Shown piece by piece: positions 10,150 through 22,778 of a stretch of DNA of 53,148 nt; position 1 is the first letter of the stretch, and each line of letters begins with the position of its first letter. Location of the stretch: the NCBI GenBank assembly GCA_004802725.1, contig SGPM01000184.1:1-53148 (forward strand). Reading direction: 5' to 3'. Made by a program: the position numbers and the translations under genes. The notes below the pieces were generated by a model. It did not search any database, was not told where the DNA came from, and saw nothing but the letters and a program-made list of their open reading frames with translations. The DNA comes from Antrodiella citrinella. Taxonomy: Eukaryota > Basidiomycota > Agaricomycetes > Polyporales > Steccherinaceae.

Positions 10150-12406
10150 TCAAGATAACTGAGCGATAGCCCCAGACCCAACTGGACCTCCCTCTCCTTC
10201 CATCGAGGTAGCACCTGGTACGGGACTGACCTTTGTCGAGCTCGCAGTCAGCGCAGCCTGCGCTTCTCCTGCCGCAGCGTTCAGTCCAGGACTGATACCG
10301 ATAGCACCGTTGGCAACCGCCGCTTGATGTTTCGCCAGCTCGCCCTTCACATTATCCAGCATCCTGCGGAGGCTCACGCGCTCGTTCGCAAGCGATGCCC
10401 GAGAGCTCTCCAACACCCGCCTCTCCTCCTCTAGAATCTCCTCCAGTTCCTCGAATTGCGACATCTTCAGCTCCAGCTTCGTGAGGGTTAGCTTGATGAG
10501 AGTGGCTAGCGTGCTGCGCACTTGCGCATCCTCGGCGTCTGCCAGTGCGCGTGCTGCCTTTGCAGAGGATTTGAGCGCAATGTTGGCAGCACGGACCACC
10601 TTGCTGTGGGGAACACCACGAGTAGTAGGATCGCCCGCGCTAGAAGCAGCACGCTCGTCATCCACCGTCATACCCTCATCGACGGTCGGATCGGGGGTTC
10701 CTTTCTTGCTGGTAGGAGGATCATGTGCGTCGGTAGCCGCATCTGTTCCCTTCGGTGCATCCTCGTCCATCTTCTCGTCCTCTGTGACCTTCTTCCCTTC
10801 TTCGGTTGCTGCTTCCGCTTCCGCCTCGCTAGTCTTCTCTTTCTTCTCGTCCTCCGCAGTGACACCTTCTTTCTTGTCGCCGTCCGTCAGGTCATGCAAC
10901 GCCATTTTCGCCGCCTCAGCAGCGACACCGGGGCCAATGACACCCGCCAAGAATGCAACAACGCTCATGACCGGGTTGTCTGCCTGCTCAAAAGGCAACC
11001 GGGCGTACCTCAACGGACCCATACTGCCCTCCGTTGCAATGTATGGATCTTCGATGGGTAGCTCCAAGAACTTGCGAATGCACTGGTGTGCTGAGCGCGA
11101 CCCAACGTGCTCCTCGATGGCACTCCAGTCGTCGTCGTACATCTCCACACCTTCCAGCAGCAACAGGACCTCTTGATCTGTCCACTCGTCTTCCATCCCC
11201 GCACCGACACCGTGCTGAACTTGATTTTGGGTGAGCTTCACAAAGTCCCCACTGAACATGGTCGACGGGAAGCGGCCGTCCAAGTAACATGGCGGGCATA
11301 GCTCGAAATCTTTCACTTTGAGTGAATGATAGCGCAGGACAGTACAGTCCACACCGCAGGTATCACATTGATGGGTGGCAATGGGCACACGGGTCTGGGA
11401 CGCGCCATTGGCGAGGGCGTCTGCGTCTGCAGAGGTGACCGCCTGTGATGACTTGGCCGTAGTTTGGTAGATAGAAGTGCGAAGCTCGAGGGATGCTGGT
11501 GTCGCGCTAGAGTGCGCTTTCGCGTTGCCGTTGACAACACCATGAGTGGGGTGGGGTGTAGCACGGGTGCCCGGATGCAGGGATTGGAGACCACGCGGGG
11601 TATCGAGAATGAGACGGAAATGACCCGTGAATGGAGGGGCCAGGGCAGCAGGTCGCTGTTCTGGATCAATCTTTACATGTGCGTCAGCAGAAGTTGCACA
11701 GTGAGACAGGACTTTATAAACGCACTTGGTAGTTGATTAGACCCCACTGCTCAAGGAACGCGTGAACACGCATGATGGCGCAGACGTCCCCGGCAAGATT
11801 TCGTCTACAAGCAGTGACGGTGAGATACTCCGAAGGTCGCAGGCGATACGTGTTGACCATAAAATCGCGGTAGTCCTTGTAGATGGCTGGTGTCTTCGAT
11901 CGGTTCCGCGAGTTGAAGAACTCGGGGAGGGCGCGTCGCTCTACTGGATGTATTTTGGACATGTCGAACCATGCGGAATAAGAGGGAATGATGACCTCGT
12001 GGGTCTGTGCAGCCAGATATTTGCGAGCTTGTTCTTCTAATCGTAAGCGTGTTGCCTCTAGTTGGGCTGGGTCTTCGTCGTCATTCTCCTCTCCTGAATC
12101 CGCCTCCTCATCGGCGTTGTCGCCTCCTTCCGCCATAGACACATCTCCGCCGTCTTCGCCGTCGTCGGCCTTCAGCTGACGAACCTGCGGAGGTACACCT
12201 GTTACTGCAGAAGAAGAGGATGGATCGGAAGGAGGAAGATTTGCAATGTCTCCGCCTTGAATGGGATCGAATTCGCTGCGTTTGCCCAGAGCGTTCTCTG
12301 GATCTACGGGGGAGACTCCTTGGTTTTGCTGTGGAACGGTGAGTTTGATACGCTTTGACTCCGACGACGATGGCGGCGGCGACGCGGTTCGCTTTGGCGA
12401 AGACAT
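10150..12406 (-). CDS. Swi3/Rsc8-type subunit of SWI/SNF or RSC remodelling complex
   Basis: A 733-residue nuclear scaffold subunit of an ATP-dependent chromatin remodeller. Domains in order: acidic, low-complexity N-terminus; SWIRM domain about residues 136-230 ([28 protein letters not shown]); post-SWIRM segment [24 protein letters not shown]-type zinc finger about 325-360 ([13 protein letters not shown]); SANT domain about 388-440 ([41 protein letters not shown]); acidic stretch; and a C-terminal coiled coil about 620-680 typical of the dimerisation zipper. A single 55-nt intron (11671-11725) joins NYQ to IDPE in frame. The Met at 12406 begins [11 protein letters not shown]. It is transcribed divergently from the F-box gene with 252 bp between starts. 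Swi3 and Rsc8 cannot be separated from sequence alone. Confidence 0.95.
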
Positions 12407-12658
12407 TTCTGCAGGTTCAGAGTGAAAGTAGCAGACAACACATATACAAGCGCCCACTCACGCATGAATTGTGTCATAAGCCCTTATAATTACTAAAATA
12501 TTTCGTTGTCGCAAAAGAATTCTAAAATCCATCTGTGACCACTGACAACTTGACCGTCTCCTTTCGCTTGGTTCAGAGATCGCTGTCTTGGGCGTTGACC
12601 AGGTATGTTGACATTCGCTTGGGAGAGCTTGATAGATCCTGATTAAACATGCAGCTCG

Positions 12659-15288
12659 ATGTCGAAATACAAGGTCGAGAAAGTGGTCTGTAAACTTTCC
12701 AAAGAGGAGGTCCTTCCAAGATGCTTCCTGAACTGGATCCCTTTGGAGATTCTCGCCGAAGTCCTTCTCAACACCGCTTCTCCACGGGACGCGGTCGCAC
12801 TTGCTCGCTGCAGCAAATTCTTTTGTGCCACTCTCGTAAACAACCCCTCTACTTCGTACATCTGGAAGAGCCTTCGTCAGAAACGTAGTATCCCGCCTCC
12901 TATGCCCAATTGGACGGAATCGTCGTACGCTGCTTTTCTTTTCGACGAGGGCCCGTGTGAGGTGCAACACTTCCTTGTAGCCATTTGGGATCAAGTTACG
13001 ATGATTTACAGGTGTGCAAGAAGAAGTTCAATGGTTTCCTCTACTCGTTTTCCCTCCGTTTACGATTGTGCGGCACGGTATGTCTTCACAGTAATCTCCT
13101 CTGGTCTTGTGTGCGACATGTATTTCATCCTGTAGAATCAGATGCCGAGCGATAATGATTGTAGGCGAATCTGGAGGTGATTGTATTGCGAGCATAGGCT
13201 AAGGATGGTGATCTGACCAGGGTACCACACAGGAAGGAACACTCTATTGAATTGAATTGGACTACGGTGCAACCTCGTTATACTCCACTGCTATCATGGT
13301 TACCTGTTCTGGAGAGTGCTGTTTCTGATGTCACAGGTGAGTCTTGTCGATTCACAAGATTGTCTCCTGTCTAATTTCCCAGTAGGCCGTCGCATTGTAC
13401 GAAAGATTGATTGGGAACAGCTCGTGGATGCGTTCAATAAAGCTGCTATGGAAGGGACTCTCGCTGCTTTCCTTGCTAGAGGCACACGCATAGCGAAGCG
13501 TACAGAACATATCGTTAAGGTATGTGTCGTTTTTTTCATACATTCCTACACAGTTGATAATTTCTTCTAGTATTCCGATCAACTCGTAAGCTGGAAGCAG
13601 AAACAAGAGGCTCAAGCGAAGACAACGAAAGAATCGAACGACGAAATGTAAGCGCCTTTCTCGTTGACGAATAGTATACTCATTTTCAACCTGACCCTGC
13701 AGTGCCAAAAATATTGCCAAATCCGAAGGGTGGCAGTATTGGGACATGAAAATGAGTGTCAGTTTTTCGACCCTGCGTCGCTGCAAGAATCTCAGCGTGG
13801 AGCTGCTTACGCACGCCGGTCAGTAATACACTGATATCTCCATGGTGGGATCCTGATCATCCTACTCGAATAGATATCAATGTCATAAGAGCCTCGTTAG
13901 AAGAAGAGATCATTAACGTCGGGGAAGCTCACGATCGGAGACGCAAGGAATCTGAATACCATGACGGGCGTGTTGCGGTCGAGAAACGCTACAATGACCT
14001 GCGTATTGGAGGCTCTATCCTCCCGCCTTTGGAAGATTTCAGAAAGCTTCATACCATGCAATTAGTTGTCGAGCAGCCCAGTGCCGTGAAGATACTCACA
14101 AGCCATCAGCTCGACAAGCCTCTGGAGGAGGAACTGAACATCTGGGTCCGAGATGCCCGCAATGCGCTAGGCAAGGTACTTGGCTATCCTGATTGGAAAA
14201 CTCCAAGCACCTCCAGAGTCCATGTCGTGGATCGGGTCAACACACGATTTCTCTGTCTCAGGTGCCAGAAAACAGGCGGAACATCACATTGGGATGATCC
14301 TGGACTGACTTTTCGAGAGGCGTGCAGTCATATCTGTCCAAAGTTGAGGAAAGATCAACGGAAGAAAGCCATGTGGAGTGCGGATAACTTCGTTGCGGAC
14401 ACGCACGTATGTCTCACCCTTAATCAACGCAGTCCATGCATTCATGATTATATCAGGCTATAGTCGCTATCAACCAAGTCCTTGCAGCTGCCAAGATTGA
14501 TCCAGTACGGTTAAAGGCAGCGGAAGAACTTCACGAGTTACATGATCGTATCGTATGTCATACTTGCCCCGTACCTCTCGTTATGAACTCCGACGTAATG
14601 GTGAGAGCTCTTGTTATCTCTTAGTTGACGATTGACTACTCAACATGATCTTGTCTTAATAGGTGCGGCACAGCAGACGGCACGACGTGGCCATTTTCAA
14701 CGTGGTTTCGCGCGAAGCGGCGGACCTCATACTTCAAGGCGCACCGTTCAAGTCTCAGTGGGCCGAACGTCTTCGCAAGGGACTGGGTGATTGTAAAAGA
14801 CTACGAACTCAGCATGTCTTCTCTTGTCGACACTGTGCGGTACCAAAGGCGGCGCAAAAAGAAGCTGACACCAATCCGTCCGCGTCTGTAGAAGCGACCG
14901 AAGTGGCAGATGTTCATGATGAGGTAGTCCGCATTATGCCACCACCAGCCGCCACAGATGAAGCGGTCGAGCTCGCTGTCGCGCCTGAGGGCCCTACTCG
15001 GCCAACGCTATTAGACCCGTCCAACCCTGGGCCCTCAGAGAGTGCAGTCTTAGGAGATCAACCGTCTAAAGCGTTGTTGCGCCAGAAGCGACGGAAGACA
15101 GCAAAGGCAAATGCCGTGTACGACTTCAATGGTATCAGGTCTCATGTCAAAGCGAAGTGAGTCGTCCACATGTGTCTCCGCCGGCTAGAATGTGTACTGA
15201 CTACGTTGCTTCGTGGCGTGCGGTCATGTGTAGACATGGTATCGCGTGGATCGGTGACGAAGACTTCTATCAAGTTCCTGCTTCTTAG
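12659..15288 (+). CDS. F-box protein with C-terminal Cys/His motif
   Basis: Probable substrate receptor for an SCF ubiquitin ligase. The F-box lies at residues about 25-75 (WIPLEILAEVLLNTASPRDA followed by LARCSKFFCATL). After it come a CEVCKKKF..C zinc-like motif, a variable helical middle, and two C-terminal features common in agaricomycete members: FLCLRCQ..FREACSHIC and a terminal SHVKAKHGIAWIGDEDFY. About eight short introns are needed. The frame stays open through IWRVPHRK, VGRRIVRKIDWEQLVDAF and YSDQLVSWKQ, but boundaries near 12950-13200 and 13750-13830 are my best guesses. The last intron (donor gtgagt after KAK) is clear, and the stop is at 15286-15288. Target proteins cannot be inferred. 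Confidence 0.8.
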
Positions 15289-16231
15289 TCGTGAAGGCCT
15301 GATTTAGGATTGCTTTCATTTCCTGTAACAATATACTTACTTCGGTTACTTTAAGATCTGTCTTTTGCTATATCTATCCTCATTTCTTGGATCTCTAGTT
15401 CGTGGCCCAATCAACTCTACTTTGATGACTCTCTACTCGAGGCAGCTGGGATATCTTACCGCGGCCGCTTTGCCCTTATTTCCGTGCTTCTATCTTGATG
15501 AACGCCTTCCTTTCCTATCGTGGATTACGCGACTGATTTCAGTATCACGAGTCGACCAAGAAGGCTGTCTCGGCGTTTGTTGGGCAACAACAAGGATATG
15601 CAAGAAGCACACTTTTTCGAGCACTCCACCGCGAAAACTCGTCGATCCGTGCAGAGCGACTGCTTTGCAACAAAGATGTATTTGTTACTTTCCGGGCTTC
15701 ATCCGACACTGACCGACCGACTGAGCTCCTTTTAGTGTCAACGGTCTCAAATTGAACCCTCTGGTCTCGACGTCATTCGTCTTGAACCCCAGGAGTCTCT
15801 CGTGTTGCATCTCATGTCAAGTGAGACATACGCGTGGGTCAGGCAGGGACGATAGGACTATCATGTGAGCCCAACTTCTTTCATAACGTACTACTATATT
15901 CATTCGCTTATGTGCCCTGTTCGTACAATGACCGCAAGGACCGCATGCAACAAGAGACGTTGAACAAGAAAAAATCCAAATAAAACCTATAGCATCCCAG
16001 GCATGGAGTGGCTAATTCAGATATCTCCGACCTCTCAGCTCCTCAGGCACTTTGTCCTGGTGTTCCTAAGAATCTAGGAAGCGAACAGCAGAGCACCTGC
16101 CTCCCCCAGCGGGAAGAGGATATCACCTCGAGAAGCTGTCTAGGATAGCATTTATAGTCGCAGTGCTTGCAGCGAGTAGGGGGTTCACGAACAGCCCGCT
16201 GTTCACGACTCATCAACGGACTAGTTGTGCG
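15289..16231. other. Spacer without recognised gene
   Basis: The 3' region of the F-box gene and the promoter of the mannosidase. Open frames at 15365-15735 show no family motif. Nothing else is supported. Confidence 0.5.
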
Positions 16232-18606
16232 ATGTTGTTCCGCCAGTTCGTTCTCGTTGCTTGCTCCGCCATTGGTGCTGTCGTTGCTGGGCCTGTGCAA
16301 AACAGCCATCTGGTGTTGCCTCCTGATGCTGCTACCCACAAGCAGGCTGTACTGAATATCTTCCTTGAGAGTTGGGCAGCGTACAAGTATGTGTTCAACT
16401 TCAAGTGTTGAGCGTTTTTCGGTGTTTGCTGACCGTCATCTCGTTCCAGGGAGTTCGCTTATGGACATGATGACCTTACTCCAGTGTCGGAATCCTTTAC
16501 TGATGGTCGCAATGGATGGGGTGCATCTATTGTTGATGCCATGAGTACCATGGTAAGTAATTGCTGTTCCTATCGCGGAGTATGTCTGAGTTTCACCTTC
16601 GGTATAGCTCATTATGGGCCAAACTGTACGTCCACCTACTAACCTCCCTTATCACGATATTTTGACTAACGCATAACAATTCTCAGGAACTGTTCGAACA
16701 ATCAGTGGAGTTCGCGTCTAAGATCGACTTCAACATATCGCACACGACAGACACAACCAGGTAGCGTTCAGTAGCCCAAACGATTGAACTATTCAATTGA
16801 CTGCCCCTACCAGTGTCTTCGAGACGACCATCAGATACGTTGGTGGCTTGCTGAGCGCATATGAGCTTGAAGGACAGAAACATCCTATTTTGGTCGAGAA
16901 AGCCAAAGAAGTTGCGGACAAGCTGTCTCTTGCGTGGTCACTGGGGAACGTCGTTCCGTACGGATTTGTCGATTTCAACACCAGTCAGGCTCAAATTGCT
17001 ACTGTGAGTTCGGGTACCGCTCTTCTGAAACGTCATGGGACTTACATGGATGTTTGCGTAGTCTAATGTCGCCGAAGCTGGAACGGTGCGCTTAGTTCGA
17101 CACTTACTGCTATATGCAGTTCTAAGGTCTTACCTTTCTAGCTCACGTTGGAGTGGTCAACGCTGGCGTACGTGCTCCCGAAGGCTCGATGCATTTTCCC
17201 TCCTGATTCGAGTAATGATGTAGCAAGCATACGGGAAATGACACGTATCGACAACTGGCAGAGAACTCCGTGAGACACATGATCGGCCTTGTATGTCTGC
17301 TTCCTTCCTTTGCATGCATTCGTTACAGCTTTAATCGACTTCATAGACGCCTCCACTTCCGGGCATGGCAGCACAGGGTATTGATCCCGGCTCAGGAAAT
17401 TTTGTAGGCGCATACGTCGTAAGATCACATCGCTGTCATTGCCATCCTACCCTCCCAGCTCACGTTCTGACTTCCACAGTCGTGGGGCGGCGGCTCAGAT
17501 AGCTACTTCGAATACCTCATCAAGTACCCCCGCTTGTCAAACACTAATGACAACATATTTGCAGATACCTGGCACACGGCCGTTGACACCTCCATGAAAG
17601 TCCTCGCGCATGTAAGCAATATATGTGCAATTTGTCGTATTTGTGGCTCATAGAGGTATCTGCTTCTAGAACTCTACCGTTGGCAACCATTTGTACTTGG
17701 CCGACTGGGACGATGGACAAATCGTACACATTGGCTCACACTTGGCTTGTTTCCACTCAGGAAATTGGTTGCTAGGCGGGAAACTCATGAACAACCAGAC
17801 TATAATCGACTTTGCGCTCACGCTCGCCGATGCATGCTGGAACACATACGCTAGTACATTGTGCGTAAACAAGCTTCATGCTGATACCATATATGTTTAA
17901 ATCGTCCATATATCCTCCAGGACCGGTATTGGAATGGAGCAGTTCGGCTTCTTCTCGTCAGACGGCAACTTTACGGGAGCAACACCCACCGACGACGACC
18001 TTGCATTCTACGCCGAACATGGCTTCTTCCTATTCCCCGGCGCGGAATACTACCTCATGCGTCCGGAGGTCCTCGAGTCCAACTTCTACGCGTGGAGGGT
18101 TACAGGAGACACCAAGTACCTCGACCGTGCCGCTTCGGCGATCACGAGCTTCAGCAAGTGGTTGAAGGCCCCTTCCGGGTTCGCTGGGATCTGGAACACG
18201 AACGAGTCTGACTCTGGGTTCATCGACGATATGGAGAGCTTCTGGTTCGCAGAGGTGTTGAAATATTTGTGAGTTGATCTTGATTTCGTACGCGTGTGAT
18301 ATAGAACTTATGACAATCTTTTGTCAGATACCTTACTTTCGATGATCCCAACCATATCAGCATAGACGAATGTAGGTTGTCGCGGCTTTTTTATTCAGCT
18401 TTCACTAATCTCCTGGTCCTATAGGGGTCTTCAATACCGAGGCTCATCCTTTCAAAGCCCCTCCCGCCAAGTTTACTTACGGTAGTGGGAAGGTTGGAAG
18501 TACCTCGTCGTCGTCGGCGCCGTTCAAGTCGGAGAGTGGCAAGGTGCCTGAGATCAGCTTTGCACCCGTTTTGGGAAAGCAGATCAAAGGTCAGCGGGTA
18601 GTGTAG
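16232..18606 (+). CDS. Class I alpha-1,2-mannosidase, GH47
   Basis: Removes alpha-1,2-linked mannose from N-glycans; family members act in ER/Golgi or are secreted. Fourteen exons sum to 1,626 nt (541 residues). The N-terminus MLFRQFVLVACSAIGAVVAG looks like a cleavable signal peptide rather than a type II anchor, so secretion is likely. GH47 signatures: FAYGHDDLTPVSESFTDGRN, FETTIRYVGGLLSAYEL, SNVAEAGTLTLEW, QGIDPGSGNFVGAYVSWGGG, DSYFEYLIKY, GNHLYLADWD, SHLACFHSGNWLLGG, IDDMESFWFAEVLKYLYL, and the terminal VFNTEAHP whose Thr coordinates calcium in known structures. Two micro-exons encode LIMGQT (18 nt, 16608-16625) and SNVAEAGT (24 nt, 17062-17085). A Ser/Lys-rich tail ends KGQRVV. No lesions. 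The Met at 16232 is preferred over 16163 because it places the signal peptide at the N-terminus. Confidence 0.95.
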
Positions 18607-19686
18607 ACTCTATGCTTCGACGTTGTTCACGTCTTTCTTCTCTGTGGTCCATCTAGTAGTATTTTAGGTGAAGCGAATTATTCGGAAAATAAGACTCAGC
18701 TACCAATTTATTCTGCTCAATTAAACCACGTCTTACAAATACGGCGGTCGAAGATGCTCTATTCCTCCCCTTTTCGAGGTCAGTCTGTCCAAATTGTGGA
18801 TGTTGATATGTTGGTTTTGGTGGACTGTGGTGGCCTGACCGAACAACGTCTTGGACGTTCGAGATGGGGTAATGTCAGTTGGAGTAACTTGAGATGCTTC
18901 ATTGGCTCATTTTGGTATGGATCTATTATATGAGTAAGATTGCTCGATTCTAAGGCAGAACCAAGAATTTGAAGAAAGGTGGTACGAACAGACCAGCTCT
19001 TCGGCGATTTCCGAACGCTATCTACCCCGCTTACCCCGCCACGAATTCCCTTCGTTCCGACATGCTCAGGCTGGGTTCGTACTATTCTAATAGACTCGAG
19101 GCCCATAGTCCCAGAAGTACTACGCGTATGTCTGGTATCCAAGGAGTCTGGGGGTCATTCATAAGTTGCGGTATGCTCAGGCTTCAGACTCTCAGATCTC
19201 ATGCTCTTTCACTAGCAAGCACTGCACTGTTTGCAATCATTTTCCCACCGACGGGTAACATGATGTGCTGTTATCATAGGAGTGCTGGTGATCGTTGATC
19301 GAGACAGAGAGAAGGGGAGAGAGATGTGCCAGTGATCGAGAAAGCTCAAGCTGCTCCCGCCTCTTCTCCGCCATCGACTTGAACTCTCTTATCCTTTGCA
19401 CTTCCCCGCTTGCGGGTATCGGGTCCTTTTACTGCGGAATCAGGTATGAAACTTTCAAATCTCTCTGACAATACGTGCGACCCTCGTGTCCAGTTTCTCA
19501 CAACCAAGAGTCTCAATCATGGGACGCGTTTATAATTGTGCCAGTTCTTATCAACGCCAGACTTGACCCTCCATCGGGCCGTCTTATCAACAATGTCTCC
19601 TAGTTGTTGAAATCTTTAAAAGACATAGATGGCCTGCGAACAACGCCTCCGAGCGATCTCATTCTCCGGAATCGAACTGTTTAGCG
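18607..19686. other. Long spacer without recognised gene
   Basis: About 1.1 kb between the mannosidase stop and the formamidase start. A minus-strand frame at 18780-19142 has no motif. The last part is the probable formamidase promoter; atctttaaaag near 19611 is a weak TATA-like candidate. I see nothing else. Confidence 0.45.
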
Positions 19687-22282
19687 ATGGCTACCAAAGA
19701 GAACTCGAACCCCTACCCCACCTTGATCTCGGTGAGTTCTGTCTTCTTTTTCAGTGGCCCCGTAACTGACCACTGTCCATGGTTTTTTAGGTTGATCCGT
19801 TCAAGTAAGACTTTGTCTGCCTGCTATTGATTAGGAGCGTTGACCCGGACTGTGTTTGTTCGGATAGGTCGGCCTTTGGTCAGAAAGTAAGATAAATTGT
19901 TACACTCATTGCAGAACCTCGTTAAGCTGACGTGCGGAAATAGGGTCTTCATAACCGCTGGCAGTGTGTGCGGTTTGCTACTGTCACTGTATTTGTCTGA
20001 CATGGTTTTCAGCCCTGATATTCCGGCTTTTGTATCGGTAAAGCCTGGCGAGGTATGTGTATTCTGTGCATTGGCAGTACTTTCAAACAGTGCTGATGGT
20101 GTCTATGCTCAGATCTTCAAAATCGAGTGTATCGGTCAGTCTTGTCTTCAATGGTGTTCACCAGACCGATGCTCAAGTGTTTGAAGATTGGACCGGGGCA
20201 CAAATTGGCAACAACGACAGTGAGCTTTGCAAAACCTTGTCCGAGTCGCCTGACCAGTTCGATAATACAGCATTTCACAGATTCCGATGACATCAAGACT
20301 GTCGATCTGTCGCAGATTCACCACTTGTCAGGTCCGGTGGCTGTAGAAGGCGCAGAGCCGGGTGATTGCCTCGTTGTGGATATCCTTGACGGTAAGCTTA
20401 TTCGCGCAGCCCTGTTCATGTAATCGCCTTCTCACTGATTGAACTAGTCCAACCTTTCGACAAGATGCCCTGGGGCTACACGGTAAATTTCTTTCGACCA
20501 TCGTCACCGTGTTCCGATGATCGAATTGTATTTTCGTTAGGGCATCTTTGAATTGGAGAACGGGGGCGGTCTTTTCGGTGCACGGCGTTTTCTAGCTCTG
20601 ACGTCATCTTGTTGTTAACATCTCGACTCAGCGAAGGAATTCAAGAGCAAGGCGTGCAAGGCCATCTGGGACTTGGAGGGTGCGTTTGACTGTTCACTGG
20701 TCATATATCTGCTTATGATTTACTCGCACACAGGTATCTATGCCTCTTCTCGTCACATCCCCGGCGTCCGCTTTGCCGGTGTCACCCACCCTGGTCTCAT
20801 TGGTACGGCCCCCTCTGCTGAATTGCTTGCGACCTGGAACAAGCGTGAGGGTGAACTCATTGCCGAGTGCGGTCCTTCCGTTCCCGCGGTCGCTTTTCCG
20901 CCCTGGCAGAAAGGCACACACATCGGCACAAGCAAGGCTTTGGCGCAATCTGTTCACGACAAAATCGCCAAAGAGGGTGCCAGGACTATCCCGGGTCGAG
21001 AACATGGTGGTAACTGCGACGTGAGTGGCCCATGGTTCATGCTCCTCGTTCGTACGAGGGTATTTATTGTGACGCTCGTAGATCAAAAATCTGTCACGGG
21101 GCTCTCGCTGCTACTTCCCCGTTTTCATCAAAGGCGCAAACTTGTCAATGGGCGACTTGCACTTCTCGCAGGGTGACGGTGAAGTATGTTGTGCATGTCA
21201 TATCGGAAGCTTGATATCTGACAAAACGCTCTTCACATAGCTCTCGTTCTGCGGTGCTATCGAGATGGTAAGTTGCGGTGTTACGCTGTCGGGAAAGACC
21301 CACAATAACTCTCAACAGGCTGGTGTCATCACGTTGAAGACCAGTATCATCAAGGGCGGTGTGGAGAAGTTTGCTCTCAAGCAACCCATCTTCCTAGTAC
21401 GTCTCGTTGCTTCATTATCTCCGCACGCTCAAGCTTTACGCTGTTGTTAATAGCCGTCCCCTGTTGACCCACTCTATTCTGCCAAGGTCAGTGTGCTTAC
21501 CTGCACATGTGGCACGTAACCCTAATTCTACGTGCTCCTCACAGCTCGTCTTTGAGGGTATCGGTGTCGATATTCGTAAGCAATTCCTGCTGGTCCTTCG
21601 ATATATATTCCAATGACCACACTACACAATCATCTAGACGGAGACGGCAAGCAATACAACATGGATGCGTATGTCATGTTTCTCGCGTTGAAATGTCGGT
21701 CATAATTGACATTCAACATAGGACTGTGGCTTACAAACAAGCTGCTCTGAACGCGATCGCGTACTTAATGAAGGTACGTTTACGCGTTTTTGTACTTGTT
21801 GGACGCTACTCAACGCCCTATGTTCAGATCGGATATAGTGCGTATTGATCTCCTTACAATCATAAGAATCGCTGATGATGGCTCGTCTTGATCTCAGCTC
21901 GTGAGCAAGCTTGTAAGTACAATAGCCGAGTGGTTTCTTGTTACGGCTCCGTTCTCATGCTTTTCGACTAGACCTCTTGCTCTCGGCCGCCCCAGTGGAG
22001 AGCCACATTGGTGCTATCGTGGTACGTATTTTCCACCTAGAACGAAACCCTACTTCTTCTGAAGACCTGCAATCCTCTAGGACTCCCCGAACGCCTGCGT
22101 CACGCTCGCACTCCCGTTGGGAATTTTCGAACACGTATGTCAACCTTCTTCACGCACATACTTCGATGTCGACTTACTACTGTCATTTTTATCCCCCCAT
22201 GTAGGACATCCTGCCTAAGGATGAAGGCCTCAAGAAGCTGAACTTCGGCCAGTGCGCTATTCGCAGCGACGGCGTACTCTAG
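19687..22282 (+). CDS. Formamidase (acetamidase/formamidase family)
   Basis: Hydrolyses formamide to formate and ammonia, a nitrogen-scavenging role in the cytosol. The spliced product (about 410 residues) shows family landmarks: GLHNRWHPDIPAFVSVKPGE, ECIDWTGAQIGNND, VDLSQIHHLSGPVAVEGAEPGD, IYASSRHIPGVRFAGVTHPGLIG, GREHGGNCDIKNL, FPVFIKGANLSMGDLHFSQGDGE, FCGAIEMAG, and the C-terminal LSAAPVESHIGAIVDSPNACVTLALPLGIF. The gene is extremely intron-dense. Exon 1 is 45 nt and is followed by exons of 14 nt (19791-19804), 19 nt (19868-19886) and 20 nt (19944-19963), which together rebuild VDPFKSAFGQKGLHNRWH. No lesions are visible. It is convergent with the SWP1-like gene. Confidence 0.93.
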
Positions 22283-22778
22283 AGTTGGGATACTCGGAAG
22301 GAAATATGGATGGAACGGGAAACAATTGAACGATGTCGAAGCAATTGTACGAATACGAATGTATGCTATGATAACTAAAGGCGAATTTATGTGGAGTTCG
22401 GTGTTATGAGCAGGTGTGGAAGAGTGTGTGCATTGCCGACGTTTACTGTACATAGATGAATGAGCAAGAATGAATAGGAACAGTTGCAGTGACGGCGGAC
22501 AATACGCCATGCGCGCCATGGCTTGGACACCTCTGTAACGACGTCTGTAAGTGAGTCTAATACTCGGGGCAGTCATGAGTCTAGTCGAGGACAAACTCTG
22601 CGAGGCCCAGAACCAAACGCAGCACTTCAACGGTTCAACCTCAGTCCCACAAGAGTGCACGGATGCGCTGTCGGTTATGATCTCAGTATGCAAACATTCT
22701 CCAAACTGCGACAAAGGTCACACTGAGCAACTGGTAGCACCAATTTACTTCTATGAATTGCAATGCAAACTACACACA
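22283..22778. other. Convergent 3' spacer
   Basis: Lies between two convergent stops (formamidase and OST subunit). Open frames here lack motifs. Probably both 3' UTRs. Confidence 0.5.

Noticed and set aside
10481..11176. Plus-strand 231-codon open frame
   Set aside because: It is the Ser/Ala-rich shadow of the acidic, Ala-rich part of the Swi3-like gene on the other strand.
18780..19142. Minus-strand 120-codon open frame
   Set aside because: Low-complexity translation without motif, no plausible splice partners, in a spacer; treated as chance.
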